A DNA stretch of 64,000 bases from Hymenobacter canadensis (GCF_027359925.1 NZ_CP114767.1:558001-622000), one strand, 5' to 3'; positions 34,237 through 43,513 are shown, counted from the first letter of the stretch. Made by a program: numbers and translations. The notes: a model not told the origin generated them from the sequence alone.

Positions 34237-34354
34237 GCTTGCGAAGGATCTTATTACGCTTAAACGACTAACGCTAGAACCGTTCTGCGAACCTCTGCGG
34301 AAGCCGCCTCAAAAACTGCAAGCCTGATAAGGTCCTTCGCAAGCTTAGGATGAT
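34226..34354. repeat. intergenic inverted repeat, type C (CCT/AGG), overlapping the kdgA stop
   Basis: The left arm is TTGTCATCCTGAGCTTGCGA then AGGATCTTATTACGC; the right arm is ATAAGGTCCTTCGCAAGCTT then AGGATGATAA. The TGA in the left arm is the stop codon of kdgA. Confidence 0.85.
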
Positions 34355-34410
34355 AAATGGTTGCTTGCCACCCTTGTGCTATCTGCTCATTCCTTTCCCA
34401 CCCGCCTCCG

Positions 34411-35766
34411 ATGATACAAGCTGCCCCTGCTACTTCGGCCCCTGTCACCGATGTGATTGGCAAATACCGCTGGACCATCTGTGGTCTGGTGTTCTTTGCC
34501 ACCACCGTCAACTACCTCGACCGGGCCGTTATTTCCCTGCTCAAGCCCTACCTGGAAACCGAGTTCCGGTGGAACTCCGGCGACTACGCCAACATCGAAA
34601 TTGCCTTCAAGCTGGCGTATTCGCTGGGGATGCTAGGCGTGGGGCGCATCATCGATAAGCTGGGCACCAAGATGGGCTACGCGCTGTCCACGTTTCTGTG
34701 GAGTTTGGCCGCCATCGGGCACGCGTTTGTGAGTAGCACGCTGGGCTTTTCGGTGGCGCGGGCGTTTCTGGGCGTCACGGAGGCCGGCAACTTCCCGGCC
34801 GCCATCAAAACCACTGCCGAGTGGTTTCCGCAGAAGGAGCGGGCCCTGGCTACCGGTATTTTCAACTCCGGCTCCAACGTGGGGGCCATTATTGCGCCGC
34901 TCACGGTGCCGCTCATTGCCGAATCTATTGGTTGGAAATGGGCCTTTGTGATTACCGGCGCGCTGGGCTTTGTGTGGCTGCTGCTGTGGTTCGTCTACTA
35001 CGAAGTGCCGGCCCGCCACGCCCGGCTCACCAAAGCCGAGTTCGACTACATCCACAGCGACGTGGACGATCTGGCCGCCGTGGCCATCACCACCCAGCCC
35101 AAGGTGTCGTGGTTTAAGCTGCTCACGTTTCGCCAGACCTGGGCCTTCGTGGTAGGTAAGTTCCTGACGGACCCGATCTGGTGGTTCTACCTGTTTTGGT
35201 TGCCCGACTTCCTCAACAAGCAATACGGCCTCAAGGGCACCGAGGTAGCCCTGCCGGTAGCGGCCGTGTACGTGCTGTCGAGCATTGGCAGCGTGGGCGG
35301 CGGCTGGGTGCCGCTCAACTTCATGCGCAACGGCATGCCGGCCTTCCGGGCCCGCAAGCTGTCCATGCTGCTGATTGCCTGCTGCGTGTTCCCGATTGTG
35401 TTTGCGCAGTACCTGGGGCAGCTGAATATGTGGCTGGCAGTACTCGTGATTGGCATTGCGGCGGCGGCCCACCAGGCTTGGAGCGCCAACATCTTCACCA
35501 CCGTGTCGGATATGTTCCCGAAGCGGGCCGTGGCCTCCGTGACCGGCATCGGCGGCATGGCCGGCGGGCTGGGTGGCATCCTGCTGTCGGCGCTGGTGCA
35601 GAAGCGCATGTTTGTGTACTACGAAAGCATCGGGGAGTTGCAGACGGCCTATTTCATCATGTTCTGGATTTGTGGCGGCGCCTACCTGCTGGCCTGGGTG
35701 CTGATGCACTTCCTGGCCCCGAAAATGAAGCAAATCGACCTCGACGCCGAACCCGCCACCCGTTAA
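34411..35766 (+). CDS. exuT: hexuronate transporter, MFS (ExuT-like)
   Basis: A 451-residue inner-membrane protein with about 12 transmembrane segments. GKYRWTICGLVFFATTVNYLDRAVISLLKPYLETEF is the anion:cation symporter (ACS/ExuT-GudP) N-terminus, and FLGVTEAGNFPAAIKTTAEWFPQKERALATGIFNSGSNVGAIIAPL is the diagnostic loop. It imports galacturonate/glucuronate with protons. The ATG at 34411 gives the family start; the 18 extra upstream codons belong to the repeat border. A small secreted protein gene follows after 9 bp. Confidence 0.93.
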   Translation: MIQAAPATSAPVTDVIGKYRWTICGLVFFATTVNYLDRAVISLLKPYLETEFRWNSGDYANIEIAFKLAYSLGMLGVGRIIDKLGTKMGYALSTFLWSLAAIGHAFVSSTLGFSVARAFLGVTEAGNFPAAIKTTAEWFPQKERALATGIFNSGSNVGAIIAPLTVPLIAESIGWKWAFVITGALGFVWLLLWFVYYEVPARHARLTKAEFDYIHSDVDDLAAVAITTQPKVSWFKLLTFRQTWAFVVGKFLTDPIWWFYLFWLPDFLNKQYGLKGTEVALPVAAVYVLSSIGSVGGGWVPLNFMRNGMPAFRARKLSMLLIACCVFPIVFAQYLGQLNMWLAVLVIGIAAAAHQAWSANIFTTVSDMFPKRAVASVTGIGGMAGGLGGILLSALVQKRMFVYYESIGELQTAYFIMFWICGGAYLLAWVLMHFLAPKMKQIDLDAEPATR

Positions 35767-35775
35767 TTCTTCTTC

Positions 35776-36240
35776 ATGAAAAAGCTCCTGTTACTGCTGG
35801 CGCTGCTGCTGCCGGTGCTCACCTTTGCCCAAAGCAAGAAAGACCAAGCCGCCACCAAAGAAGTGGAAGTGCTGGAACGCCAGCGGTTCGAGGCCCAGGT
35901 GAAAAAGGACTACGCCGTGCTGGAAAAAGTCTTTGCCGACGACCTGGTGTACACCCACTCCAACGGCAAGCAGAACAACAAAACCGAGTACATCCAGAGC
36001 ATCCGCGAGGGAAAAAGCCAGTACGATAAAATCGAGGTGGAAGCCTTGAACGTGCGCGCCTACAACGACGGCAAAGCCGCCGTGGTGAACGGTACTATCA
36101 CCATCACGCTACCCAACAAGCCCGACGGCACGCCCAACCTGGCCCACCTCAAGTACGTGGTGGTGCAGGTGAAAGACCCGAAGAAAGGCTGGCAGGTGGT
36201 GCTCTGGCAAAGCCAGAAGCAGCCCGACGCCAAGAGCTAG
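35776..36240 (+). CDS. secreted SnoaL/NTF2-like protein (DUF4440 type)
   Basis: A 154-residue protein with a clear signal peptide (MKKLLLLLALLLPVLTFAQ) and an NTF2-like cone fold: VEVLERQRFEAQVKKDYAVLEKVFADDLVYTHSNGKQNNKTEYIQSI is the typical DUF4440 opening, and the end GWQVVLWQSQKQP fits. Such proteins are common in Bacteroidota; most have no known role. Being 9 bp after exuT it is probably the last gene of the galacturonate operon, so a periplasmic role in uronate handling is possible but unproven. Confidence 0.8.
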   Translation: MKKLLLLLALLLPVLTFAQSKKDQAATKEVEVLERQRFEAQVKKDYAVLEKVFADDLVYTHSNGKQNNKTEYIQSIREGKSQYDKIEVEALNVRAYNDGKAAVVNGTITITLPNKPDGTPNLAHLKYVVVQVKDPKKGWQVVLWQSQKQPDAKS

Positions 36241-36385
36241 CGCCACGGCTGCACAGTAATAGCGCACAACATTTTCCGACCAGCAAAGAAAGTGCGGCGG
36301 CTGAACGGGTAAGCAGCCAGAGGCTGCAATGCATCCGGCAGGCTGCCGCCCCCTTACTGCGTCCTTTTTGTATCCAGTTTCTGTC

Positions 36386-37405
36386 ATGAGTATTACGTCT
36401 GAAAACGCTATTGCCCAGCCGGTGGGCACCACGCTGGAGCGCTACATCATGCGCAAGCAGGCCGAGTTTCCGTTTGCCACCGGCGAGCTGAGCCAGCTGC
36501 TGCGCGACATTGCGCTGGCCGGCAAAATCGTAAACCGCGAAGTGAACCGGGCCGGCCTGACCAGCATCATCGGGGCCATGGGCCAGCAGAACGTGCAGGG
36601 CGAGGCGCAGCAGAAGCTGGACGTGGAAGCCAACATCCGCTTCATCCGGGCCCTCACCAACGGGGGCGAGGCCTGCGCCGTGCTCAGCGAGGAAGAAGAC
36701 GACATCATCCATACCGGCAACTGCCAGGGTAAGTACGTGGTGGCCATCGACCCGCTCGACGGCTCCAGCAACATCGACGTCAATATCAGCATCGGCACCA
36801 TCTTCAGCATCTACCGGCGCGTGACGCCGGTGGGGCAGGAGGCCACCGCCGACGACTTTCTGCAGGGCGGCCGCCGGCAGGTGGCGGCCGGCTACATCCT
36901 GTATGGCTCCAGCACCATGCTCGTGTACACCACCGGGCACGGCGTGGTGGGCTTCACCTACGAAAACTCGCTGGGCGAATTCTTCCTCTCGCACCCCAGC
37001 ATCCGGATTCCGGCGGGCGGCACCACCTTCTCCTGCAATGAAGGCCACTGGTTCGACTACCCGCAGTACGTGCGCGACTACCTGCTGGCCTGCAAGCAGC
37101 AGCGCCTGAGCGGCCGCTATGTGGGCTCGTTGGTGGCTGATTACCACCGCAACCTGTTCACGGGCGGCATCTACCTCTACCCGCCCACGACCAAAAACCG
37201 CCACGGCAAGCTGCGGCTGCTCTACGAGGGCTACCCGCTGGCCTTCGTGATTGAGCAGGCTGGCGGCCGGGCAGAAACCGGCACCGGCCCGGTGCTGGAC
37301 GTGGTGCCCACTGAGTTTCACCAGCGCGCTCCGCTGTTTGTAGGCTCCGCCGACATGGTGCACCGCCTCGCAGGCTTGGCGGCCCTGGAAGCCCCAGCTG
37401 TATAG
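36386..37405 (+). CDS. fbp: fructose-1,6-bisphosphatase class I
   Basis: The 339-residue enzyme removes the 1-phosphate of fructose-1,6-bisphosphate in gluconeogenesis. The metal-site motif DPLDGSSNIDVN, preceded by SEEEDD, and the C-terminal GKLRLLYEGYPLAFVIEQAGG are exact for class I. Growth on uronates yields pyruvate and triose phosphate, so hexose phosphate must be rebuilt by this enzyme; that makes its place next to the pectin locus sensible. The ATG at 36386 was chosen; the 19 extra upstream codons are not conserved-looking. Confidence 0.96.
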   Translation: MSITSENAIAQPVGTTLERYIMRKQAEFPFATGELSQLLRDIALAGKIVNREVNRAGLTSIIGAMGQQNVQGEAQQKLDVEANIRFIRALTNGGEACAVLSEEEDDIIHTGNCQGKYVVAIDPLDGSSNIDVNISIGTIFSIYRRVTPVGQEATADDFLQGGRRQVAAGYILYGSSTMLVYTTGHGVVGFTYENSLGEFFLSHPSIRIPAGGTTFSCNEGHWFDYPQYVRDYLLACKQQRLSGRYVGSLVADYHRNLFTGGIYLYPPTTKNRHGKLRLLYEGYPLAFVIEQAGGRAETGTGPVLDVVPTEFHQRAPLFVGSADMVHRLAGLAALEAPAV

Positions 37406-37551
37406 CAAGGCCTTTGGCCTTACGCCGTTGCGGCAGGTGGCCGTGAAAGCCTGAGGCCCGACTGGCCGGCCTCAAAAACAAATTACCCCGAACCAACTTC
37501 TGAGAGCATCGTTCTGTCAGCACACAACCACTTAGCTGCTCTCCCTGTCCT

Positions 37552-39093
37552 ATGCCAAAGATCATTTCGCCCCAAGTGGAATTCAGCAGCCTGCTGAACC
37601 AGATGAAAGCCGTGACGCCCGAAGTTTTCACGGCCGACGGCAACGGATTCCTCAATCTGATGGAAGGCCGCTGGCAGGAGCCGGGCCAACCCCGCGAGTT
37701 TATTTCGCCCGTGGATGGCACCCAGCTGGGCTGGCTGCCCATGCTCGGCCACGATACGGCCCTGCGCGCCGTGCAGGCTGCCAAAAAGGAAGCCGCCGAC
37801 TGGGCCCGCGTCGACCTGGACGAGCGCAAGCGCAAAGTGCAGGACTGCCTCGACCAGCTGCGCCAGCACGTCGAGCTCACCGGCAAGCTCATCATGTGGG
37901 AAATCGGCAAAACCTACAAGCTGGGCTTCACCGACATTGACCGCGCCATCGAGGGCGTGCAGTGGTACGTCGATAACATCGAAGGCATGCTGGGCTCGCG
38001 CAAGCCGCTGGGCCTCGTCAGCAACATTGCCTCCTGGAACTACCCGATGTCGGTGCTGCTGCACGCGGTGCTGGTGCAGGTGCTGTGCGGCAACTCCGTC
38101 ATTGCCAAAACGCCTACCGATGGCGGCTTCATTTCGCTGAGCCTGACCTTCGCCATTGCCCGCCGCTGCGGCCTGCCCGTGTCGCTGGTGAGCGGCTCGG
38201 GCGGCGAGCTGAGCGACGTGCTGGTGAAAAACGACGCCGTAGACTGCCTCAGCTTCGTGGGTGGGCGCTACAACGGCCGCAACATCGCCGACGCCCTCAG
38301 CTCGGAGCACAAGCGCTACATGCTGGAAATGGAAGGCGTGAACACTTACGGCATCTGGAACTTCTCCGACTGGGACGGCCTCGCCGACCAGCTCAAGAAG
38401 GGCTACGACTACGGCAAGCAGCGCTGCACCGCCTACGTGCGCTTCGTGGTGGAGCGCCGCCTGTTTCCGCAGTTCGTGGAAACCTACTGGAACACCATCA
38501 AGGGCCTGAAAGTAGGCAACCCCACGCTGGTAGACTCGGCCGACGACAAGCTGCCGGACTTGGCCTTCGGCCCGGTTATCAACCGCGCCCAGGCCGAAGA
38601 CCTGGACCGCCTCTACGCCGACGCCCTCAAAACCGGCGCCACCCCCATCTACGAGGGCAAGCTGGATGAAAGCCTGTTCCTGCCCGGCCAGGATATGAGC
38701 TCCTACCGCGCCCCTCGCGCCCTGGTGAACCTGCCGCGCCAGAGCGAGCTGTATTTCAAGGAGCCCTTCGGCCCCATCGACAGCATCGTGCTGGTAGACC
38801 GTGTAGAAGAGCTGGTAGGCGAGATGAACATCAGCAACGGCGCCCTAGTCGGCGCCCTGGCCTCCGACGACGAGAAGTGGGCCCAGCGCACCGCCAAGGA
38901 GGTCCGCGCCTTCAAAATGGGCATCAACAAGCTCCGCTCGCGCGGCGACCGGGAAGAAGTATTCGGCGGCCTAGGCGAATCTTGGAAAGGGGCCTTCGTG
39001 GGCGGCGCGCTGCTGGTAGAAGCCGTAACGGAAGGCGACAAGCCGATTCTGGGCAACTTCGAGGAGGCCACGCTGCTGCCAGAGAAAATCTAG
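37552..39093 (+). CDS. aldehyde dehydrogenase superfamily protein
   Basis: A 513-residue cytoplasmic NAD(P)-dependent dehydrogenase. Recognisable elements are SNIASWNYPMSVLLHAVLVQVLCGNSVIAKTPTD (cofactor site), the catalytic Glu259 in MLEMEGVN and the nucleophile Cys292 in GKQRCTAYVRFVV. Two core motifs are unusual: FVGGRYNGR replaces the common FTGS...G, and EMEGVN replaces ELGGKN. So it is a divergent subfamily whose substrate I cannot name. It lies alone between fbp and a bidirectional terminator. Confidence 0.85.
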   Translation: MPKIISPQVEFSSLLNQMKAVTPEVFTADGNGFLNLMEGRWQEPGQPREFISPVDGTQLGWLPMLGHDTALRAVQAAKKEAADWARVDLDERKRKVQDCLDQLRQHVELTGKLIMWEIGKTYKLGFTDIDRAIEGVQWYVDNIEGMLGSRKPLGLVSNIASWNYPMSVLLHAVLVQVLCGNSVIAKTPTDGGFISLSLTFAIARRCGLPVSLVSGSGGELSDVLVKNDAVDCLSFVGGRYNGRNIADALSSEHKRYMLEMEGVNTYGIWNFSDWDGLADQLKKGYDYGKQRCTAYVRFVVERRLFPQFVETYWNTIKGLKVGNPTLVDSADDKLPDLAFGPVINRAQAEDLDRLYADALKTGATPIYEGKLDESLFLPGQDMSSYRAPRALVNLPRQSELYFKEPFGPIDSIVLVDRVEELVGEMNISNGALVGALASDDEKWAQRTAKEVRAFKMGINKLRSRGDREEVFGGLGESWKGAFVGGALLVEAVTEGDKPILGNFEEATLLPEKI

Positions 39094-39115
39094 GCTGCCA
39101 TAAAACCAATAAATG

Positions 39116-39154
39116 CAGAAAGGGCGCGCAGCTTCAAGCTATGCGCCCTTTCTG
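39116..39154. terminator. bidirectional terminator
   Basis: CAGAAAGGGCGC and GCGCCCTTTCTG are perfectly complementary across a 15-base loop between the convergent aldehyde dehydrogenase and RNA-ligase-like genes. An A+T-rich stretch occurs on the left side only. Confidence 0.75.
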
Positions 39155-39173
39155 TATTCAGCGGTATTGTGTT

Positions 39174-39695
39174 CTAGGCGGTGGCTTTGAAGGCAAACGT
39201 CTGCAGCGCCTCCCAGGGGCCGCCGCGGTAGGCCCACAGCTGCAAGCCGGTGCCGGTGGCTTCAAACGGCTGGAAATCGGCGGCCAGCTCTTGGTGCAGG
39301 CTGCGCGCCACCGCCGGGTCCACCTTGTTCTGCACCGTCACGTGGGGCTTGAGCTTTTGCTGGTCCTGCGGGGTGAGGCTGGGCTGCCAGCGGGTCTGCA
39401 GGTGCTGGTGCAGCGCCTGCAGCCGGCTGTTTTCCAGCGAGTACGCCACGCCCCGGCCCAGAAACCGCACCCCGGTAACGCTGAGCATCAGCGGTGCTTC
39501 GGCCGAGGTCAGTTCGGTCAGCGTCTGGCAGATGGGGGCGTAATCGGAGCCGGGCAGGTGGTGAAACAGCGTCAGGTGCGCCTGCAGAAAGTTGCGCTCG
39601 GGTGGGAAGTGCTGCTGCCGGAGCGCATCGAAGAAACGTTGGCTGTCAGCATCAAGCGCCAGCGTAAGGATGAGCGGGGCAATAGGTTCAGGCAT
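39174..39695 (-). CDS. 2'-5' RNA ligase / phosphoesterase (2H family)
   Basis: A 173-residue 2H phosphoesterase. The two catalytic motifs are HLTLFHH (His40) and HVTVQN (His118), as expected for the LigT/ThpR group, which acts on 2'-5' or cyclic phosphate bonds in RNA or nucleotides. The ATG at 39695 (MPEPIAPLILTLAL) is preferred to the longer frame. There is no membrane segment or signal peptide. Confidence 0.87.
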   Translation of the reverse strand: MPEPIAPLILTLALDADSQRFFDALRQQHFPPERNFLQAHLTLFHHLPGSDYAPICQTLTELTSAEAPLMLSVTGVRFLGRGVAYSLENSRLQALHQHLQTRWQPSLTPQDQQKLKPHVTVQNKVDPAVARSLHQELAADFQPFEATGTGLQLWAYRGGPWEALQTFAFKATA

Positions 39696-39808
39696 GTATA
39701 GTCTAACCTCCGCCAGCCACATTAGGTTGGCTTCGGAGGTAAACAAGCTGAACAATAGTGCTGGATGGGATGCTTTTGGGCTGATGATTTTAAGCCGAAA
39801 GCTGCCAG

Positions 39809-41392
39809 TTATAGCCCCTTGTGCGTCAGGGCTATGGGCACGGTGCTCGTCTGACCGGCCTGCCGCACGCGCAAGTAGTAGAGGCCGCCGGGCAACGTGT
39901 GCGCATCCAGCTGAATGGTGGTGAGGCCCGCGGCTGGCTGCAGGCGGCGTACCATCTGGCCCGTGGCGCTGAGCAACTCCAGCGTGGTTTCGGCGGTGCT
40001 GGGCTCAGTTAGCAGCACGTTCAGATGGCCGTCGGGAGAGGGGTTGGGGTAGGTTTGCAGGGCAAGCTTGCCGGTCATCTTCACGACCTGTACCGGCGAG
40101 TAGGCGAGCGTGCCATCCGTGTCGCGCATGGCCAGGCGGTAGTAGAGCGGCCCCTTCAGCGGCGCGGTGTCCAGGGTGGTGTAGCGCTGGCCTTTGGGCT
40201 GGTTGCCGGCCCGCACCGTCTGGATGGTCTGCCAGGCGGACCCCTCGTGGCGGCGCTCCACCAGAAACGCCTCGGCGTTCTGCTCGCTGGCGGTGGCCCA
40301 GGTCAGGCGCACGGCCCGGCCGCTGGCTTCGGCCCGGAATTCGGTGAGCGTAACGGGCAGCGGTAGCGCGCCCGGCAGGCTCACGGCATCGCCGCGGGAG
40401 CAGCCAAAAGCCGCCCCGTACGACTGGCCCGAGTAGTTGCCGGTCAGCCGGTCGAGCTTGTAGATAGTGCCGCCATCGGCATCTACCGCGTAAATGTTGC
40501 CGTCGCGGTCCGTAAACATCGAGCCGATATCCTGCTGGGTAGGAATGGGCGTGGTGGGCTGGGTGGTGACGCCCACCGGCCCGGCCCCTGGCGTGCTGAT
40601 GGTGATAAATTTATCATCCTGGCCGAGGTAGCTCACCAGATTGCCGGTGCGCACGTCAAACACCCAGTCCTGGATGCCGCCCTGCGGGACCGGGGCCGTG
40701 CCGTTGCTGTTCAAATAGGTCTGCACCTCAGCCTGGTAGCTGGCAATGACGGCCGCCGTGGCTGGGTCGGAGGCGTCGAGGCGGCGCCACACCGGCGGCG
40801 TGGCCGGGAAGGTGGGAAGCGCCACCACGCCCACGTGCAGCCGCAGGTCCGACACGCGCACCGGCCGCAGTATAGTGGGGAAGGTGAGGTCGAACACGTA
40901 GAACACCCGGAACGTGGCGCCGGCCACGTAGTAGTTGGAGCTGGCGTCGCCGTCACCAATGAAGTTGAGCGTGATTTCCGTATCGATGAAGCCCGACTCG
41001 CCGGCTTGGGGCTGCGTGCTGACATCGGTGGGGCGCGGCGGCGGGGCCACGGCGCCCAGGTTGGTGGCCTCAGCCGTGCTCAGGCTGATGCGGTAGAGGT
41101 TGGGCGGCGTGTTGAAGTTGATGGCCGTGACGGGCTGCACCACATTCATCCCGTAAATCACTGTCCGGTCATTGTCGTCGGAGCCCAGGGCATTGACGAT
41201 GAGGGGTGTCCCGTTGCTGCTGACGGTGCCGATGGGTGTAAGCGAGCCATCGGTATTCACCTGCTGCAGCACCGACGGGTTGCCGGCATTGGCCGGGCAG
41301 GCCGACGTCACGGCGAAGCTGCTGGTAGGTAGCTGCGCCAGTAGATTATGACTCCCAACAAGCAGTAGAAGAGCGAGTAGGTTCTTTTTCAT
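39809..41392 (-). CDS. secreted protein with type IX secretion C-terminal sorting domain
   Basis: A 527-residue protein with a signal peptide (MKKNLLALLLLVGSHNLLAQ). The middle has beta-rich repeats (SVLQQVNTDGSLTPIGTV, NLYRISLSTAEATNLGAV, GSMFTDRDGNIYAVDADGGTIYKLDRLTGN) of the type seen in DUF6923/DUF4394-like beta-propellers. A fibronectin-like piece (LTEFRAEASGRAVRLTWATASEQNAEAFLVERR) follows. The last 80 residues (LQTYPNPSPDGHLNVLL...GLYYLRVRQ) form the type A T9SS sorting domain. It is therefore exported to the cell surface or medium. Function is unknown. Confidence 0.85.
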   Translation of the reverse strand: MKKNLLALLLLVGSHNLLAQLPTSSFAVTSACPANAGNPSVLQQVNTDGSLTPIGTVSSNGTPLIVNALGSDDNDRTVIYGMNVVQPVTAINFNTPPNLYRISLSTAEATNLGAVAPPPRPTDVSTQPQAGESGFIDTEITLNFIGDGDASSNYYVAGATFRVFYVFDLTFPTILRPVRVSDLRLHVGVVALPTFPATPPVWRRLDASDPATAAVIASYQAEVQTYLNSNGTAPVPQGGIQDWVFDVRTGNLVSYLGQDDKFITISTPGAGPVGVTTQPTTPIPTQQDIGSMFTDRDGNIYAVDADGGTIYKLDRLTGNYSGQSYGAAFGCSRGDAVSLPGALPLPVTLTEFRAEASGRAVRLTWATASEQNAEAFLVERRHEGSAWQTIQTVRAGNQPKGQRYTTLDTAPLKGPLYYRLAMRDTDGTLAYSPVQVVKMTGKLALQTYPNPSPDGHLNVLLTEPSTAETTLELLSATGQMVRRLQPAAGLTTIQLDAHTLPGGLYYLRVRQAGQTSTVPIALTHKGL

Positions 41393-41599
41393 ATTGGGAA
41401 GCAGTGAGGAGCTGAGTGACGGCTTGGGTATGCTAATGAGGCATAAGGTACAGATAAATGCATTTTTAGGAATGTGCTGACTGAACATGGCTCTATCCCA
41501 AATAGATACAAGCGGTAGTGCCATATGTCTAATTTTATATAGATAAAAGTTAATTTACGAGGATTTCGTGGGACTGTCAAGGCCGGTGGCGGCAGGCTG

Positions 41600-42384
41600 G
41601 CGGTTGAAGGGAAGTGTGCATATCTGCGGCTGGTTCGGGTGGCGCAAGAAGCCGGCCGCAGCTAGCCGGTGCGGGTGGTGCCCACGTTTATGGGCGCCCA
41701 TATGCCCAGCCCCGAGTACCACGGCCGCCCCGCCGACTACCTGCAGATGCTGGTGCGCGAAGTGCTACCGCAGCTAAGCCCCGCCGACGTGCCGTTCGTG
41801 GATGTTTTCTGCGAGCAAGGGGCCTTCTCGGTGCCCGAGGCCCGGCAGTATCTGATGCAGGCCCGGGCGCTGGGATTCGGGCTGAAAATCCATGCCGAGC
41901 AGCTGCACTACCTGGGCAGCTGCGAAATGGCCGCCGCGCTGGGGGCCGTCAGCATCGACCATGCCGACTACCTAGCGCCGGAAGCCGCCGCCCACATTGC
42001 CACCCAAAGCCAGGGCCGCACGGTGGCGGCGCTGCTGCCGCTGTTTTTGCGCCAAGAGCAGTACGCGCCCGGCCGGGCGTTCATTGAGGCCGGCCTGCCG
42101 GTAGCCGTCAGCACCGACTTCAACTCCGGTTTGTGCCCGGCAAAAACCTGTGACTGGCCCTTTCGATGGCGTGCCTGAAAATGGGCCTCACGCCCCACGA
42201 AGCCCTGGCCGCCGTCACCATCAACGCGGCCTGGGCCATTGGCCAGCAGCAGCACTGCGGCAGCCTGGAGCCCGGCAAGCGCGCCGATCTGCTGGTGCTG
42301 GACGTGCGCAACTACGAGGAAATCCCGCACTGGCTTGGCGAAAAACCCGTGCGCAGCGTGGTGCTGAGCGGGCAACTGCAATAG
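41600..42384 (+). pseudogene. hutI: decayed imidazolonepropionase
   Basis: The C-terminal half of HutI (histidine degradation amidohydrolase) is recognisable: RVVPTFMGAHMPSPEYHGR, GLKIHAEQLHYLGS, ISIDHADYLAPE-like, AVSTDFNSGLCPAK, then MACLKMGLTPHEALAAVTINAAWAIG and SLEPGKRADLLVLD. Lesions seen: the N-terminal half is missing; an in-frame TAG at 41663-41665 interrupts VAQEAGRS*PVRVVPTF; a one-base loss near the A run at 42142-42146 shifts the frame; and a TGA at 42151-42153 follows in the new frame. No other hut gene is in the window. It cannot make an active enzyme. Confidence 0.88.
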
Positions 42385-42400
42385 GGCTGGCCTTGAAATG

Positions 42401-42433
42401 CGAGAGGCGCCGCCTATGTGGCGACGCCTCTCG
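42401..42433. terminator. hairpin between hutI remnant and convergent lipoprotein gene
   Basis: CGAGAGGCG (42401-42409) pairs with CGCCTCTCG (42425-42433), and an inner CGCC/GGCG extends it. No T tract follows directly, so its efficiency is uncertain. Confidence 0.5.
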
Positions 42434-42529
42434 TGGAGTATGATAAAAAATAGCGAATAGATTCTGAAATTCAGGTAGTTGAGGCTGTATTATGCTTTGA
42501 AATAGGTAGCTATAGTGGATGTGTAGAAG

Positions 42530-43513
42530 CTATAAAGCGCGGATTTCGGCTACCATTTCGGCTTCCGTCACAGCCCGCAGGGTTGGAGCAAAAGCCTGGT
42601 TGGCCGCTACTGTAGCGGTCTGTTTGCCGAAGTACAACTGCGTACCGTCCATGTGCATCACCACCGCCGTTACGGAATAGCCCTGCGGCACCTGGCCTGC
42701 CAGGAACGTATCGGCTGGCGACGCATTGGAGTAGGCCCGGAGCGCGGAGTTCAAATTGTTGAATACCAGATAAACGATGGAATTGGCGCTGGTGGCGCCG
42801 GGGCGGGTGGCGCGTACCTGCACCGTAGTAAGCGGATTGGCCGTCACAAACCGGTCGCAGTTGATCCAGCTCAGGCGGTTGGCACTGGCGTTATAAAGCC
42901 CAGCGCTCAACGATACCTGAAACCCGGTAGCAGTGCCCGAGGCAGGAAAGGGCGTGATGCTGCCGGGCTGCAACGGAAACCAGGAGCCGATCAGTGCAGA
43001 GTCAGCAGGGCTGCTAAGGGCTGAAAACAGACCCATGCCGGAAGTGCTGCTCAGGGCAGGCGGCAGCACGGTGGTAACATCAAGGCTGGCATTCGGAGCC
43101 AGCACAACCTGCTGCCCATCCTGCGAAAGTCTGATGCTGAACATGCCGGCCGACTCCAGCAGCTTCCCGTCCGAAATCGTAGGCGCGTGCGAGAAGATCA
43201 TTTCGCTGCGTTTGGTAATCTCGCGCACCCGCACTTGCACCAAGCTGCCGGACATGGGCTGCCCATAAATCCGGCGCAGGCCGGCCGGTATGCGGATGCG
43301 GTAAGCGTTGGCCGTGCGGAGCGTGGTGTCTAGGCCCGGGCGGACATAAAACTGCTGCTCAGGTACGGCATATCTGGCCAGCGTACTTTTAATGGGGCCA
43401 TCAATTACTGGTACTGGTAGGTCGCAGTCTGGCACCTGCACCAGGTCGGCATCTTTCTTACAGCTGCCCAGCAGCAAAATTATGGCCATGAGGCCCATCA
43501 ACCGAATTTTCAT
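42530..43513 (-). CDS. hypothetical lipoprotein
   Basis: A 327-residue protein with a lipoprotein leader (MKIRLMGLMAIILLLGSC, Cys18) followed by KKDAD, the usual Bacteroidota outer-membrane retention context. The mature part is beta-rich and Ser/Ala/Thr rich, without a family I can name. The region TANAYRIRIPAGLRRIYGQPMSGSLVQVRVREI, with SGMGLFSALSSPADSALIGSWFPLQPG later, looks like repeated immunoglobulin-like sheets. It follows the sigma factor/barrel pair on the same strand after 71 bp, so it may be co-transcribed with them. Confidence 0.65.
   Translation of the reverse strand: MKIRLMGLMAIILLLGSCKKDADLVQVPDCDLPVPVIDGPIKSTLARYAVPEQQFYVRPGLDTTLRTANAYRIRIPAGLRRIYGQPMSGSLVQVRVREITKRSEMIFSHAPTISDGKLLESAGMFSIRLSQDGQQVVLAPNASLDVTTVLPPALSSTSGMGLFSALSSPADSALIGSWFPLQPGSITPFPASGTATGFQVSLSAGLYNASANRLSWINCDRFVTANPLTTVQVRATRPGATSANSIVYLVFNNLNSALRAYSNASPADTFLAGQVPQGYSVTAVVMHMDGTQLYFGKQTATVAANQAFAPTLRAVTEAEMVAEIRAL

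Noticed and set aside
28627..34354. Regularly recurring repeats read as a CRISPR array
   Set aside because: Copies are inverted, separated by whole genes, and there are no equal spacers or cas genes.
41669..42178. HutI-like frame taken as a complete 169-residue gene
   Set aside because: Homology continues upstream past an in-frame TAG and downstream in another frame, so it is a piece of a broken gene.
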